Shown piece by piece: positions 9,172 to 18,983 of a DNA stretch of 64,000 nt. The notes beneath the pieces are model-generated. The model ran no database searches and was not told where the DNA came from. It saw nothing but the letters and a program-made list of their open reading frames with translations. Source of the DNA: Giesbergeria anulus (GTDB lineage: Bacteria > Pseudomonadota > Gammaproteobacteria > Burkholderiales > Burkholderiaceae_C); contig NZ_FOGD01000001.1 in the NCBI RefSeq assembly GCF_900111115.1, forward strand, positions 791,140-855,139, in the 5' to 3' direction. The translations under genes were made by a program, and so were the position numbers. Numbering within the stretch: the stretch's first letter is position 1; the number at the start of each line of letters is the position of its first letter.

Positions 9172-10179
9172 TCAATAAAGATCGCTATCGGCCAAGGTGA
9201 AGGCGTAATCACGATCAAAGTCTATGCCATCGGGCACAGCGCTATAGCTGCGATAGACAGCCTGCACCGGCAATGGCGGCTCAGTGGGTATAAAGCCCCA
9301 TCGGGCCAACCAAGGATACGCTGGGCAGGCTTGACCCAGAAAGGTGCTGACCTCAGAGATGCCATGCCCTTGTAGCCATTGGATGATCTGGTTCCAAGCG
9401 TCACGAACTGCTTGGGGCTGCTCAGGTAACATGAGATCGACCAGCACAGCCTGCCCTGCTGCCGTGGGCGTAAGCACCACAAACCCCAGTGGCACCGCAG
9501 ACAGTACCGACCACAGCGCAAAGCGCCAATAACACCGCCCTTGGCGATCATCAAAGCGCCAAGCCAAAAAAGCCTGATCGCGCACCAGCGCTGCTTGGAG
9601 GTTCTGCCGACGCTCTGCCCACAGGGCATCCCAAACAGGCTCGGCAAAATGGGTGGGCACCACTTGGACGGTATAGCCGTGTTCTGGCTTGTGCGTGGCC
9701 GATAGCGTCAGACGCCACCAACTACCACCTTGGTACAAAGAACACAGCCCCAGCAGGCTCTCTAAACGTACTCTTCGCTCAAGCCCAATCCCCACCGCGA
9801 TAGCCACGGCGCTGGCATCAGCGTTGGTGTGGAAAATTTGTGCTGCCGCCACCAACGGCCCCTGACGGGCAGTACCGACGCGACCACGCCAAAGGGGGTG
9901 GCTGTAGTGGTCACGGGCTAAACACAAAGGCCATTCCTGCCCTTGTAGCCAACAGCGATGCACACTGGCACCGACAAACGCTGCCACGGTGCCATCCGGC
10001 GCTTGGCTGATGGCTGCACGCCTGCCCACCTGATCGGGCAAGTGCCATTGGTAGCGCCACGCCCAAACGGCTGGTGTGCGGTGATCAACAAAACTGTGCA
10101 TAAACCCTGCTTGCACCGTAGGCCAATCCGACTCGGTCATGGCTCGCACCACGCAGTGGGTCTGGGGATTTTCAGTCAT
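9172..10179 (-). CDS. GNAT-like acyltransferase in a glycosyltransferase locus
   Basis: A 335-residue protein with no signal peptide. The start (VVRAMTESDWPTVQAGF) looks like the first strand and helix of a GNAT acetyltransferase, and the C-terminal end DRDYAFTLADSDLY resembles the tail of acetyltransferase-like proteins found in polysaccharide loci. A typical acetyl-CoA P-loop (Q/RxxGxG/A) is not obvious, so activity is uncertain. Its start overlaps the stop of the large glycosyltransferase gene by 8 bases, indicating co-translation. A role in acylating a surface glycan is inferred from context. It ends 62 bases before exbB. Confidence 0.6.
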   Translation of the reverse strand: MTENPQTHCVVRAMTESDWPTVQAGFMHSFVDHRTPAVWAWRYQWHLPDQVGRRAAISQAPDGTVAAFVGASVHRCWLQGQEWPLCLARDHYSHPLWRGRVGTARQGPLVAAAQIFHTNADASAVAIAVGIGLERRVRLESLLGLCSLYQGGSWWRLTLSATHKPEHGYTVQVVPTHFAEPVWDALWAERRQNLQAALVRDQAFLAWRFDDRQGRCYWRFALWSVLSAVPLGFVVLTPTAAGQAVLVDLMLPEQPQAVRDAWNQIIQWLQGHGISEVSTFLGQACPAYPWLARWGFIPTEPPLPVQAVYRSYSAVPDGIDFDRDYAFTLADSDLY

Positions 10180-13100
10180 GGTTCATGGCAATGATGCGGG
10201 TGCCAGCGTAGCGCATCTGGTAGTGCAAGCGGTAGGTGTCTTGCAAGAAGTTACCCCACTTGCTCCGTAGTAGCTGCGATTCCTGCTGGAGTTGGGCGCG
10301 CTTGGCCTCGGTATCCATCACGCCACGGGTACGTGATTCGCGGTGAATGCAAGTGACATCACTGGCCTGCACCACACGCCAGCCCAATTGGCGCACATGC
10401 AGATTGAAGTCAACATCATTGAAGGACACAGCAAAACGCTCATCAAAGCCACCACAGGCATCAAAAACCGTGCGCCGGGTCAGCAGACAAGCCCCAGTCA
10501 CCGCAGAGACATTGCGGGGCATATTGAGCCCCTTGCCATCGCGTTCATCGACGATGTTGCGTGCGCCCCATGCCGGATCAGTAGCGATACCGTCGTGCTG
10601 TAGGCCGCCGCCCTCTTCTGGGTCGTACTCTAGACGGGCACCCACAATGCCAATGCCCGCATCCAGCGTGAGGTAGCGAGCCAACTGGGCGAGGGTATCT
10701 GGTGTGCTCAACTCAACATCGTCGTTGAGGAACAGCAACCAAGGGGTGACTACATGGCGGGCGGCTGCGTTGTTCAGGGCAGCCCAATTGAAGGGTTGGT
10801 TATCGTATAAAACACGCCAATGCGGCTGACGCTGCGCCAGCGCTATCAGTGCTGCCGTGGCGTGGTCATCAGCCGGCACGTTGTTGCATACCAGCAGCAC
10901 CTGTAGCAGGGGATAGTTTTGGCACAGCAAAGAAGTGAACAGCCGGGCCAAATCTTCTGGGTTGTGGTGGGTTGGGATGATGGCGGTAAGGGGTTGCAAT
11001 GCTGCTTGCCATGTATGGCGCAGACCACTCCCTTGCGTGGCTGCTTGGCTGCTGACGTGGTGCAGCCCCCGGTCTTGAAGATGGCAGGCTACGCTGCGGC
11101 AGGCCGCTTCTAGCACGTAGGGCTTGCTCAAGGCGGTGTAGGCCACCGAAGTTTCAGTGGCACGCCAATCGTACAGAGGCTGGGCCACATGCCCGACTTG
11201 CAGCGCCGGGCGCACTGCCAACCGCAGCCACAAATCCCAGTCTTGGCTGCCATCAAAGCCTGCCCGCAATCCCCCCACCTGTTGGAACACATCATGGCGT
11301 ACTGCCGTGAAATGGTTGATGTAATTGAGGTGCAGTAGCGTCTCTGGAGCCCAGCCCGGCTTGCGGTAGGTGTGCAACACAACACCATTGCGGTCAATCA
11401 TCCGACTGTCGGTATAGAGACACTCTAGCCCCGGATGGGCATGGACATGGGCGGCCATTTCCAACAAGGCGTCGGGATCAAGACGGTCGTCATGATCCAG
11501 AAAAGCCACCCAATCGGCATCGGCCAAAGCGATGGCGGTTTGGCTGGCAGCCACAATGCCACCACGTTGGGGACGGCGCTGCAAACGCAGACGGCTGTCT
11601 TGGGCGGCCAAGAGTTGCAAACGATCCAGCAGCGCCAGCACTGGGGCGTGGGTACTGGCATCGTCGGCAATGCACAATTGCCAGTGGGGGTAGCTTTGCT
11701 GCAATACCGAATGCACGGCCTCGGCCAGAAACTCAGGGGCTGGGTCGCAAACGGGCAGCACGATGGCAAAGCAAGGGCCAGAGGTAAAAGCCCGACCCGC
11801 CAAACGGCTCAGGCCAGTGCTAGCCACTGGCCCCGGTGCCAGCAAATCGGCCCAGCGGTCTATCTGGGTCAGGGTGTGTTGTGCACTGCGCAGCTGCTGC
11901 TGGCTGCGTTGGGCTTGGGTTTCATATGCTTGGGCGTGGGTTTGGGCTTGGTCGCGCTCCGTCTCTAAGGTATCAACCAGATCGACCAAACGCTGGAGCC
12001 CAGCCAACGAGAGACGATCAGCAATTTTGCGCAACACAGCTTGCCGCCAGACCAGATACCCCTTGCGTTCATGCTGTGTTTTTAGGTCAGCGGCCTCTTG
12101 GGGCTGGGGGTATTGGCGGTATTCACACACCAGCTCCGGCACGCGGCGCAGGGTGCTGCCATCGAGTTCAGCGCGGGCCAAAAAGTCCCAATCTTCATAG
12201 GCATCCAAAGCCTCATCAAAGCCAAGACGCTGTGCCCATCGGGTGCGACACACATAACTATGTAGGGGAATATGATTGCCTGCCAACAAGCGCCCTGCCC
12301 GCCAATCTTTGCCCACTGGCTTGCCTACTTCCAACACCTGCACCACACCTTGCTGATAGCTACAGGTAGCCAATCGGTAGTCGCCATAAGACACATCTAG
12401 CTTTGGGTCGGACTCCAACTCTGTCAGCAGCAGTGCCAAATGGTTGGGCAGCCAGACATCATCTTGATCGAGAAAGGCCAGATACTCACCTTGCGCAGCC
12501 GCCACACCAGCATTGAGATTGGCGGCGCGCGGCCCCGGCCCTTGCAATATGCGCACAGGCAAGGTGGGAGGCACCTCTGTGGGCAAGGTGACGCCATGCC
12601 AAACCACAATCACCTCTAGCTGGTCATAGCTTTGTTCGCTCAGGCTGTGCAGGGCGATGGCCAGCAGGGCGGGATCATCAGCACGTACCACCACCGAGAC
12701 CAGCGGACGGTTTTCAAAGAAATTTTGCGCGCTGCCATCCCAAGGGTAGCGCACATAAGCCTCGCCATGCGCTGCACCCATAGCCGCACCGCGCAAAATG
12801 GCTAAGCCGCGTGCGTGGGCTTGGTAGTCATACTGCGTCTGCTGGGAAGCATGGCAGGCCAACGCTTGGAGCTTGCGCTCCAGCCGCAATGGCTCAATAT
12901 GGTTGGGGTGGGGCAGGGGGCTGGTGGTTTCATAAAACCACAACTGGCCCGACCAATGCCCGGTGAGGGCAGACAGCACCCCCCGTGTCAGGCGGCGGTG
13001 GTCTGCATGGTTTTCGCCCGGTGCTGGCAAGGCAATATCGGTGGGCTGGTACGTGGCCACCAAAGCGCGGTAACGCTGCTGAATAGCCGTATCCAGCGGC

Positions 13101-13321
13101 AAGGCACCATCTGCTGCGGCCCAGCACTGCGCTGGCGGGGCTTGTAGCACTGCCAGACCCGCCTGCAACTCCTGCAAGCGTTGTTGCGGATTGCCACCCA
13201 GAGCGCCATCCGTCACTACCACCACCTTGACCATGCCCCTTTGTTCGAGGGTGTTCATCATCAAAGCGGCACAGCCCAACAGCTCATCATCGGGGTGAGG
13301 AGCCAATACCAGCAAGCGCAT
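10172..13321 (-). CDS. PIG-L deacetylase fused to three GT2 glycosyltransferase domains
   Basis: A 1049-residue multidomain protein. Residues 1-200 are a PIG-L/LmbE-type zinc deacetylase with HPDDE at 9-13 and HADH at 105-108. Residues 206-440 form a first GT-A family 2 domain (DQDD at 285-288, EDWDF at 376-380). A likely coiled coil lies at about 446-490. Residues 517-760 form a second GT2 domain (DHDD at 609-612, QDWDLW at 693-698) and residues 778-1000 a third (NDD at 866-868, GGFDE at 957-961, NDVDFN at 968-973). GT2 enzymes build glycans from nucleotide sugars and PIG-L enzymes deacetylate N-acetyl sugars, so it may assemble and trim a surface glycan. No signal peptide is visible. The ATG at 13321 is chosen because MRLLVLAPHPDDE is the natural PIG-L start, 2 bases after the preceding stop. 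Confidence 0.88.
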   Translation of the reverse strand: MRLLVLAPHPDDELLGCAALMMNTLEQRGMVKVVVVTDGALGGNPQQRLQELQAGLAVLQAPPAQCWAAADGALPLDTAIQQRYRALVATYQPTDIALPAPGENHADHRRLTRGVLSALTGHWSGQLWFYETTSPLPHPNHIEPLRLERKLQALACHASQQTQYDYQAHARGLAILRGAAMGAAHGEAYVRYPWDGSAQNFFENRPLVSVVVRADDPALLAIALHSLSEQSYDQLEVIVVWHGVTLPTEVPPTLPVRILQGPGPRAANLNAGVAAAQGEYLAFLDQDDVWLPNHLALLLTELESDPKLDVSYGDYRLATCSYQQGVVQVLEVGKPVGKDWRAGRLLAGNHIPLHSYVCRTRWAQRLGFDEALDAYEDWDFLARAELDGSTLRRVPELVCEYRQYPQPQEAADLKTQHERKGYLVWRQAVLRKIADRLSLAGLQRLVDLVDTLETERDQAQTHAQAYETQAQRSQQQLRSAQHTLTQIDRWADLLAPGPVASTGLSRLAGRAFTSGPCFAIVLPVCDPAPEFLAEAVHSVLQQSYPHWQLCIADDASTHAPVLALLDRLQLLAAQDSRLRLQRRPQRGGIVAASQTAIALADADWVAFLDHDDRLDPDALLEMAAHVHAHPGLECLYTDSRMIDRNGVVLHTYRKPGWAPETLLHLNYINHFTAVRHDVFQQVGGLRAGFDGSQDWDLWLRLAVRPALQVGHVAQPLYDWRATETSVAYTALSKPYVLEAACRSVACHLQDRGLHHVSSQAATQGSGLRHTWQAALQPLTAIIPTHHNPEDLARLFTSLLCQNYPLLQVLLVCNNVPADDHATAALIALAQRQPHWRVLYDNQPFNWAALNNAAARHVVTPWLLFLNDDVELSTPDTLAQLARYLTLDAGIGIVGARLEYDPEEGGGLQHDGIATDPAWGARNIVDERDGKGLNMPRNVSAVTGACLLTRRTVFDACGGFDERFAVSFNDVDFNLHVRQLGWRVVQASDVTCIHRESRTRGVMDTEAKRAQLQQESQLLRSKWGNFLQDTYRLHYQMRYAGTRIIAMNHD

Positions 13322-13323
13322 AC

Positions 13324-14007
13324 TCAAGTCTCTGTAGCAGAAAACGGCTGCAGCGGCACCAAACGTTGTAGCCGCGCACGGGCCGGGCTGCTGAGCCATT
13401 CAGGTTGCAGCAGGGCATAGCGCCACAAATCGGTGCGTTGGCCGTCAGCCGTGCGCAACTCTTTGCGCAAAATGGCTTCTCGTGCAATGCCCAAGCCTTG
13501 TAGAAACTGGATGGCGGCGTGGTTGTCAGGATGCACGCAAAACACCAGTTTGTAAAAAGGGAGATGGATAAAAGCCATATCGAGCAGCCAATGCACTGCC
13601 TCCAAGGCTGGACGGCTGCCCTGCCCCCGGAAAAAGGCCACCGACATCTCTGCCTTGGCATTGGGCAAATCCACCGCACTCAGGGCTAAAAATCCTAGCG
13701 GGGTGTTGCTACTGCGATGCAGCACCAAAGCCTCGCGCTCTACCGGGGGATCCAATTGTGCCAGCCACTGCAAGCGCTGCACCCAGTCGTGCAAGGGGTG
13801 CTCATGTGGCTGGTAGGAAGGGCGGTAAGCCGCCAACGCCGCAGCCACCGTGGGCTGCGGATAGAGTTGCAAGATATCCGCTCCCTCTAGTGCACGGATA
13901 GCGCAGGAGGCACCTTGGTAATAGAACTGGCGGTCTGCCGAGAGCGAAGAAGGGGGCTGCAAAACCGGGTCAGTAGGTAGAACCACCGTAAGTGCTGACA
14001 CACGCAT
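13324..14007 (-). CDS. GNAT family N-acetyltransferase (RimJ/RimL type)
   Basis: A 227-residue acetyltransferase of the RimJ/RimL-like GNAT branch. The N-terminal strand CAIRALEGADI, central core GFLALSAVDLPNAKAEMSV, and the C-terminal HPDNHAAIQFLQGLG followed by DLWRYALL fit the fold; the usual RxxGxG acetyl-CoA loop appears as RGQGSRPA. The substrate could be a sugar amine or a protein N-terminus; the adjacent glycosyltransferase suggests a glycan. The first in-frame ATG (14007) overlaps the end of the secreted-protein gene by 38 bases and lacks a ribosome site, so the true start may lie some codons further in. Confidence 0.8.
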   Translation of the reverse strand: MRVSALTVVLPTDPVLQPPSSLSADRQFYYQGASCAIRALEGADILQLYPQPTVAAALAAYRPSYQPHEHPLHDWVQRLQWLAQLDPPVEREALVLHRSSNTPLGFLALSAVDLPNAKAEMSVAFFRGQGSRPALEAVHWLLDMAFIHLPFYKLVFCVHPDNHAAIQFLQGLGIAREAILRKELRTADGQRTDLWRYALLQPEWLSSPARARLQRLVPLQPFSATET

Positions 14008-14557
14008 TAACGCTGATTTGGTCTAGTTCCGAGACGCGGGCATTGGCCCATACAGGAAGCCCATTCTCATAACTGCCCTCAGGCAGCACAATGGTTTGCA
14101 TATAGAAGGAATTGCCCCGCGTCAGGGAGTAACCTAAGGCCCCCAGATTTAGGGGAATGGTCAGGGCCACCGTGCCATTAGCAGGTGCCGTTACCCCTGT
14201 GGCGACTGGCACTTTCAAGCCAGCCATACCCACTTTAAGCTTAGGGTTGAGTATTTCATTGCCACCAGTGTTAGTAGACGTGACGACATACACCAAGTCG
14301 CGGTCTTTCAGGCCTGTGACCACCAAAGACAAAGCATTGCTCACTCCAGCGTCATCACACAAGGTAACAGCGCCATTGCTGGTGGCGCTGCCCAAGCTAT
14401 CAAGACGCACCTTGTTGGCAAGCGGCAACTCCACCTGAGTCACTTGGGTCGTCACGATATCAGTATAGGCGGGCGTCAGGGCGTGGGCCTGCTGCATCAA
14501 AAAAGGTAGAGTGGCTGCTTTGCCAGTCAGCAGCAAAGTAGAGAATTTTTTGAGCAT
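13970..14557 (-). CDS. Secreted hypothetical protein
   Basis: A 195-residue protein that I do not recognise. Residues 1-26 look like a Sec signal peptide (MLKKF, hydrophobic core, then AHA before LTPAY), so the product is probably periplasmic or exported. The mature part is rich in Val, Leu, Thr, Ser, Gly and Asn, with alternating hydrophobic residues that suggest beta structure, and has two cysteines (LCDD, NACV) that might pair. The ATG at 14557 is selected for the signal peptide; AGAGG lies about 10 bases upstream. Its end overlaps the acetyltransferase gene by 38 bases, so it appears to lead the glycosyltransferase locus. Confidence 0.65.
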   Translation of the reverse strand: MLKKFSTLLLTGKAATLPFLMQQAHALTPAYTDIVTTQVTQVELPLANKVRLDSLGSATSNGAVTLCDDAGVSNALSLVVTGLKDRDLVYVVTSTNTGGNEILNPKLKVGMAGLKVPVATGVTAPANGTVALTIPLNLGALGYSLTRGNSFYMQTIVLPEGSYENGLPVWANARVSELDQISVNACVSTYGGSTY

Positions 14558-14667
14558 GCCGCAATAGCCTCTGAAGGGTAAAACAAAAACAGGCACCCGC
14601 AGACCGGAGTAAGCCCTGAGATTTTGTGCCACTCTAGCATGGGCCAGCCCAAACTGGAATTACTTTC

Positions 14668-14713
14668 TACAATGCAACATTGCTACCACCGTTTGTACGG
14701 CGGTGCTGCATTG
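14668..14713 (+). promoter_or_regulatory. Structured 5' leader of sodB
   Basis: CAATGCA (14670-14676) pairs perfectly with TGCATTG (14707-14713), and inside it ACCACCG (14685-14691) pairs with CGGCGGT (14698-14704) apart from one mismatch. A possible -10 box TACAAT (14668-14673) overlaps the left arm but has no good -35 partner, so the same bases could be promoter or leader. The hairpin ends about 15 bases before the ribosome site. Confidence 0.35.
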
Positions 14714-14738
14714 TTTGAACTACCCACGAAGGAAAATA

Positions 14739-15320
14739 ATGGAACATACCCTGCCCCCCCTGCCCTACGCTATTGACGCCCTGGCTCCCCACTACAGCCA
14801 AGAAACCCTAGAGTTTCACCACGGCAAGCACCATAACGCCTATGTCGTGAACCTGAACAACCTGCAAAAGGGCACTGAGTTTGAAAGCCTGAGCTTGGAA
14901 GAAATCGTGAAGAAGGCTTCTGGCGGCATTTACAACAATGCAGCCCAAATCTGGAACCACACTTTCTTCTGGAATTGCATGACCCCCAACGGCGGTGGTG
15001 AACCTACCGGCGCATTGGCCGAGGCCATCAATGCCAAGTGGGGCAACTATGCGGCTTTCAAAGAAGCCTTTGTGAAGTCTGCTGTGGGCAACTTTGGTTC
15101 GGGCTGGACTTGGCTGGTGAAAAAGGCCGACGGCTCGGTCGATATCGTCAACACTGGCGCTGCAGGCACCCCCCTGACCACTGAAGACAAAGCCCTGCTG
15201 ACCGTGGACGTGTGGGAACACGCCTACTACATCGACTACCGCAACCGTCGCCCAGACTTTGTTGCTACCTTCTTGGACAAGTTGGTGAACTGGGAGTTCG
15301 CGCAAGCCAACTTCGCCTGA
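14739..15320 (+). CDS. sodB: Superoxide dismutase [Fe]
   Basis: This cytoplasmic enzyme converts superoxide to oxygen and hydrogen peroxide. The 193 residues align by eye with E. coli SodB: metal ligands H27 (FHHGKHH), H74 (IWNHTFFW), D157 and H161 (DVWEHAYY). Gln70 in [10 protein letters not shown] is the marker of the iron form rather than the manganese form. No signal peptide. The ATG at 14739 follows GAAGGA. It is monocistronic, ending at a strong bidirectional terminator shared with glnD. Confidence 0.97.
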   Translation: MEHTLPPLPYAIDALAPHYSQETLEFHHGKHHNAYVVNLNNLQKGTEFESLSLEEIVKKASGGIYNNAAQIWNHTFFWNCMTPNGGGEPTGALAEAINAKWGNYAAFKEAFVKSAVGNFGSGWTWLVKKADGSVDIVNTGAAGTPLTTEDKALLTVDVWEHAYYIDYRNRRPDFVATFLDKLVNWEFAQANFA

Positions 15321-15342
15321 TCGCCCCAAGCGCTTAAAGCGT

Positions 15343-15370
15343 AAAAAAACGGCCTACGGGCCGTTTTTTT
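15343..15370. terminator. Bidirectional intrinsic terminator (sodB / glnD)
   Basis: A run of A, ACGGCC (15349-15354), loop TACG, GGCCGT (15359-15364) and a run of T. It lies between the convergent stops of sodB and glnD and should work in both directions. Confidence 0.9.
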
Positions 15371-15384
15371 ATGCCCATGCCAGT

Positions 15385-17967
15385 TCAATCTGACAGCGCT
15401 TGGATCAGTTCGGTTTCAATAGCAATTTGCTGGGCGCTGTGCTGCAATTCTGGGCCTTCGACCAAAAAGGTATCTTCCACCCGTTCACCCAAGGTGCTCA
15501 CCTTGGCCAATTGCACATTCAGTTGGTGCCGTGCCAACACCCGTGCTACTAGATAGAGCAAGCCTGCCCGATCACTGGCGGAGATAGCCAACAGCCAGCG
15601 CTGTGCTTTTTCATCAGGGTGCAGCGTGACACGCGGTGCAATCGGAAAACTCTTGGCCCGGCGCGACAAACGCTTTCGGCCCGGCTCGGGCAAAGGGCCG
15701 CTAGCTTGTAGAGCTTGCGTGAGGTCGTTTTCCACCATCTGTGGCAGTTCGCGGTAATGCTCAGGCAACGAAGCCGTGACGACCTGAAAGGTGTCGAGTG
15801 CATAACGGTTGCGCGCCGTGTGCACCCGTGCATCCAAAATGTTGAAACCGGCCCGGTCAAAATAGCCGCAGATGCGGGCAAACAGGTCAGGCTGGTCTGG
15901 GGCATACACTACCACCTGTAAGCCCTCACCGGCCAAAGATTGCCGCGCCCGCACCACAGGCTGAGCAGTACCCACATGGCGCGACAGGTGCCGGGTATGC
16001 CAAGCAATATCGGCCGCCTCGTGGCGCATGAAGTAACTGACGTCCAGCGTATCCCAAAGTTTTTTGTGCGATTCAAAGGGCTGAGCTACCAGCGCCAGCA
16101 GTACCAAGGCTTCACGTTTACGTGCCTCGATCTCGGCGGCTGCATCGGGGGCACGCCCACCCAAAGTGCGCAGGGTGGCGCGGTACAAGTCTTCGAGCAA
16201 CTTGCCTTTCCAAGCATTCCAAACTTTGGGGCTAGTGCCCCGAATATCGGCCACCGTCAGTAGGTACAGCGCCGTGAGGTAGCGCTCGTTGCCCACACGC
16301 TGGGCAAAAGCATCAATCACATCGGGATCGCTCAGGTCTTGTTTTTGCGCCACTTGGCTCATGGTCAGGTGTTCGCTTACCAAAAACTCAATCAAGTGGG
16401 CGTCTTCACGCGCTACGCCATGCTGGCGGCAAAAGCGCCGGGCCACTACGGCACCAATCTGGGAGTGGTCACCACCCCGGCCTTTGCCAATATCGTGGAA
16501 CAGCGCCGCCACATAGAGCAGCCAAGGCTTGTTCCAACCCGCCGCCAGTTGGGAGCAAAACGGGTATTCATGGGCGTGGTCGGCCATGAAAAAGCGGCGC
16601 ACATTGCGCAGCACCATCAAAATGTGCTGATCGACGGTATAGACATGGAACAGGTCGTGCTGCATCTGCCCCACAATGCGCCGAAACGACCACAGGTAGC
16701 GCCCCAGCACCGAGGTCTGGTTCATCAAGCGCATAGCATGGGTGATGCCTTCGGGCTGTTGCAAGATACGCAAAAAGGCGGCACGATTGACCGGATCACG
16801 CCGAAAGGCCCCATCCATCACACTGCGCGCCCGGTACAACGCCCGCAAGGTGCGCGCCGACAGGTGCTGCAAACCAGCAGAGGTTTGGTAGAGCAAAAAT
16901 GTTTCGAGGATGGCGTGTGGGTCGCGCTGGTACAGATCGTCGCTGACCACCTCAATCGTGCCAGCCTTGTCTAAAAAACGCGCGTTGATGGGCCGGGGGG
17001 CGTGCTCAGAGGGGTTGAGGCGCTCTTCGATGTTGAGCAGCAAGATCTGACACAACTGGGTCACTGCCTTGGCAGCCCAATAGTAGCGGCGCATCAGGGT
17101 TTCACTGGCGCGCAGGGGCAGGCCACTGCCATCGGGGGCTTCGGAGCGGTAGCCAAACGATTCGGCCACGGCATTTTGCAAGTCGAACACCAGCCGGTCT
17201 TCACGCCGCCCAGCAATGGCGTGCAGCCGCGCCCGTACCAGTGACAACAGAGCCTCGTTGCGCACCAATTGGCGCAGTTCAAACGGTGTTGCCAGCCCGC
17301 TGCGGGCCAACTCCTGCCAACTATGGCCTAGCCCAGCGGCACGCGCTACCCAAAGCACGGTTTGCAGATCACGCAGGCTGCCAGGAGACTCTTTGCAGTT
17401 GGGCTCTAGTGCGTAAGGGGTGTTGTCGTACTTGTTGTGGCGCTGGCGCATCTCCAGCGTTTTGGCGATCAAAAAGGTGCGGGGGTCAAGGTGGGCACGG
17501 TATTGCTGTTCAAACTCCGCAAACAAGGCGGTATGGCCACAGAGGTACCTCGCCTCCAGCAAAGAGGTTTGCACCGTCACATCTTGAGCGGCCTCAGTGG
17601 TGCACTCCGCCACAGTGCGCACGCTAGAACCAATTTCTAGCCCCACATCCCAGCAACTGCTGATAAAGGCTTCAATGGCTTGGCGCTGCGCCGTGGCCGT
17701 GTCGCTGTTGGGCAGCAACAGCAATACATCCACATCAGAATGGGGAAACAACTCCCCCCGGCCAAAGCCGCCCACGGCCACCAAGGCCATAGTGTCAGGC
17801 AGGGCCGCACGCTGCCAGAGCTGCGTGAGCAGGCTGTCCACAATCCGCGCCAAGGCACGCAAATGGGTATGAATGCCGCGCGTAGAAGCTTGCGAGGCGG
17901 CCAGCGCGGCCAGCAACTGGGCTTTCTGGCGGCGGTAGCTATCGCGCAGGGATGGTAGTTCGGTCAT
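15385..17967 (-). CDS. glnD: [Protein-PII] uridylyltransferase / uridylyl-removing enzyme
   Basis: GlnD senses glutamine and adds or removes UMP on PII proteins, setting nitrogen assimilation. It is 860 residues and cytoplasmic. The nucleotidyltransferase site [15 protein letters not shown] (66-80, catalytic D78 and D80) is intact, the HD domain with [12 protein letters not shown] lies near residue 490, and two ACT domains occupy about 680-860 ([37 protein letters not shown]). The ATG at 17967 ([10 protein letters not shown]) is favoured over an upstream start at 18009; no strong ribosome site is seen. It follows map by 64 bases. Confidence 0.96.
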   Translation of the reverse strand: MTELPSLRDSYRRQKAQLLAALAASQASTRGIHTHLRALARIVDSLLTQLWQRAALPDTMALVAVGGFGRGELFPHSDVDVLLLLPNSDTATAQRQAIEAFISSCWDVGLEIGSSVRTVAECTTEAAQDVTVQTSLLEARYLCGHTALFAEFEQQYRAHLDPRTFLIAKTLEMRQRHNKYDNTPYALEPNCKESPGSLRDLQTVLWVARAAGLGHSWQELARSGLATPFELRQLVRNEALLSLVRARLHAIAGRREDRLVFDLQNAVAESFGYRSEAPDGSGLPLRASETLMRRYYWAAKAVTQLCQILLLNIEERLNPSEHAPRPINARFLDKAGTIEVVSDDLYQRDPHAILETFLLYQTSAGLQHLSARTLRALYRARSVMDGAFRRDPVNRAAFLRILQQPEGITHAMRLMNQTSVLGRYLWSFRRIVGQMQHDLFHVYTVDQHILMVLRNVRRFFMADHAHEYPFCSQLAAGWNKPWLLYVAALFHDIGKGRGGDHSQIGAVVARRFCRQHGVAREDAHLIEFLVSEHLTMSQVAQKQDLSDPDVIDAFAQRVGNERYLTALYLLTVADIRGTSPKVWNAWKGKLLEDLYRATLRTLGGRAPDAAAEIEARKREALVLLALVAQPFESHKKLWDTLDVSYFMRHEAADIAWHTRHLSRHVGTAQPVVRARQSLAGEGLQVVVYAPDQPDLFARICGYFDRAGFNILDARVHTARNRYALDTFQVVTASLPEHYRELPQMVENDLTQALQASGPLPEPGRKRLSRRAKSFPIAPRVTLHPDEKAQRWLLAISASDRAGLLYLVARVLARHQLNVQLAKVSTLGERVEDTFLVEGPELQHSAQQIAIETELIQALSD

Positions 17968-18031
17968 GGCGGATATTCTGCAAGAAACAACAGGAATCAA
18001 GCCATGCAAGAACTGTGCACGCTGGCGCTGC

Positions 18032-18847
18032 TCAGGTGGTAGTGGCTTTGACGAAGTCCGGCAGCGCCGGGTAACCTTCGGACAGGGTCAGCACCTCGTA
18101 GCCGGTGGGGGTCACGAGCACGGTATGCTCCCACTGCGCCGACAGGCTGCGGTCTTTGGTGATGATCGTCCAGCCATCATTGCCCAGCTCTTTGATGTCA
18201 CGCTTGCCCGCATTGAGCATCGGCTCAATGGTAAAAATCATGCCGGGCTTGAGTTCTTCTAAGGTACCGGGGCGGCCGTAGTGCAGCACCTGTGGTTCTT
18301 CATGAAACTTTTGGCCGATACCGTGGCCGCAAAACTCACGCACCACCGATAGGCCATGGCCCTCAGCAAATTTTTGAATGGCGTGGCCAATATCACCCAA
18401 ACGTGCGCCAGGCTTGACCTGCAAAATACCAATCCACATGGCCTCATAGGTCAGGGCACACAAGCGCTTGGCGGCAATAGAGCAGTCGCCAATCAGGTAC
18501 ATACGGCTGCTGTCACCATACCAGCCATCTTCGGTAATCACCGTGACGTCCACATTGACGATATCGCCCTTTTTCAAAGGCTTGTCATTGGGGATGCCGT
18601 GGCACACCACATGGTTGATCGAGGTACACAAGTTGCCGGGGTAAGCTGGGTAGCCCGGTGGCTGGTAACCAATGGTGGCCGAACGCGTGCCTTGGCGGGC
18701 CATGCACTCGGCACCAAGGCGGTCGATCTCCAGCGTAGTCATGCCGGGTTGGATATGGAGGGCGATGTGGTCCAGCACTTCAGAGGCCAGACGGCAGGCC
18801 CGGCGCATAGCGTCGATTTCCGGGGCCGTTTTGATGGTGATGCTCAT
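18032..18847 (-). CDS. map: Methionine aminopeptidase, type I
   Basis: Removes the initiator methionine from new proteins. The 271-residue single-domain form carries all five metal ligands by position: D100 and D112 ([14 protein letters not shown]), H175 (CGHGIGQ), E208 (IEPML) and E240 (WEHTVLV). H82-equivalent NHVVCHGIP is also present. The ATG at 18847 is preferred; the frame continues to 19078 but would overlap the divergent purL. Here map is not next to rpsB, as it is in many bacteria, but beside glnD. Confidence 0.96.
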   Translation of the reverse strand: MSITIKTAPEIDAMRRACRLASEVLDHIALHIQPGMTTLEIDRLGAECMARQGTRSATIGYQPPGYPAYPGNLCTSINHVVCHGIPNDKPLKKGDIVNVDVTVITEDGWYGDSSRMYLIGDCSIAAKRLCALTYEAMWIGILQVKPGARLGDIGHAIQKFAEGHGLSVVREFCGHGIGQKFHEEPQVLHYGRPGTLEELKPGMIFTIEPMLNAGKRDIKELGNDGWTIITKDRSLSAQWEHTVLVTPTGYEVLTLSEGYPALPDFVKATTT

Positions 18848-18983
18848 AGGCCCGTGATTATCCCATTGCCCTTTGCCATTGCCCACAGCGGGGCCTTGGA
18901 GAGGTGCAGGCCGGTAAAATGGCCCCTTCTGCTGGCGCTGTCCAGCCTCTTTTGCCCCATCTTTACCCAACCAGGCCGCCAAC

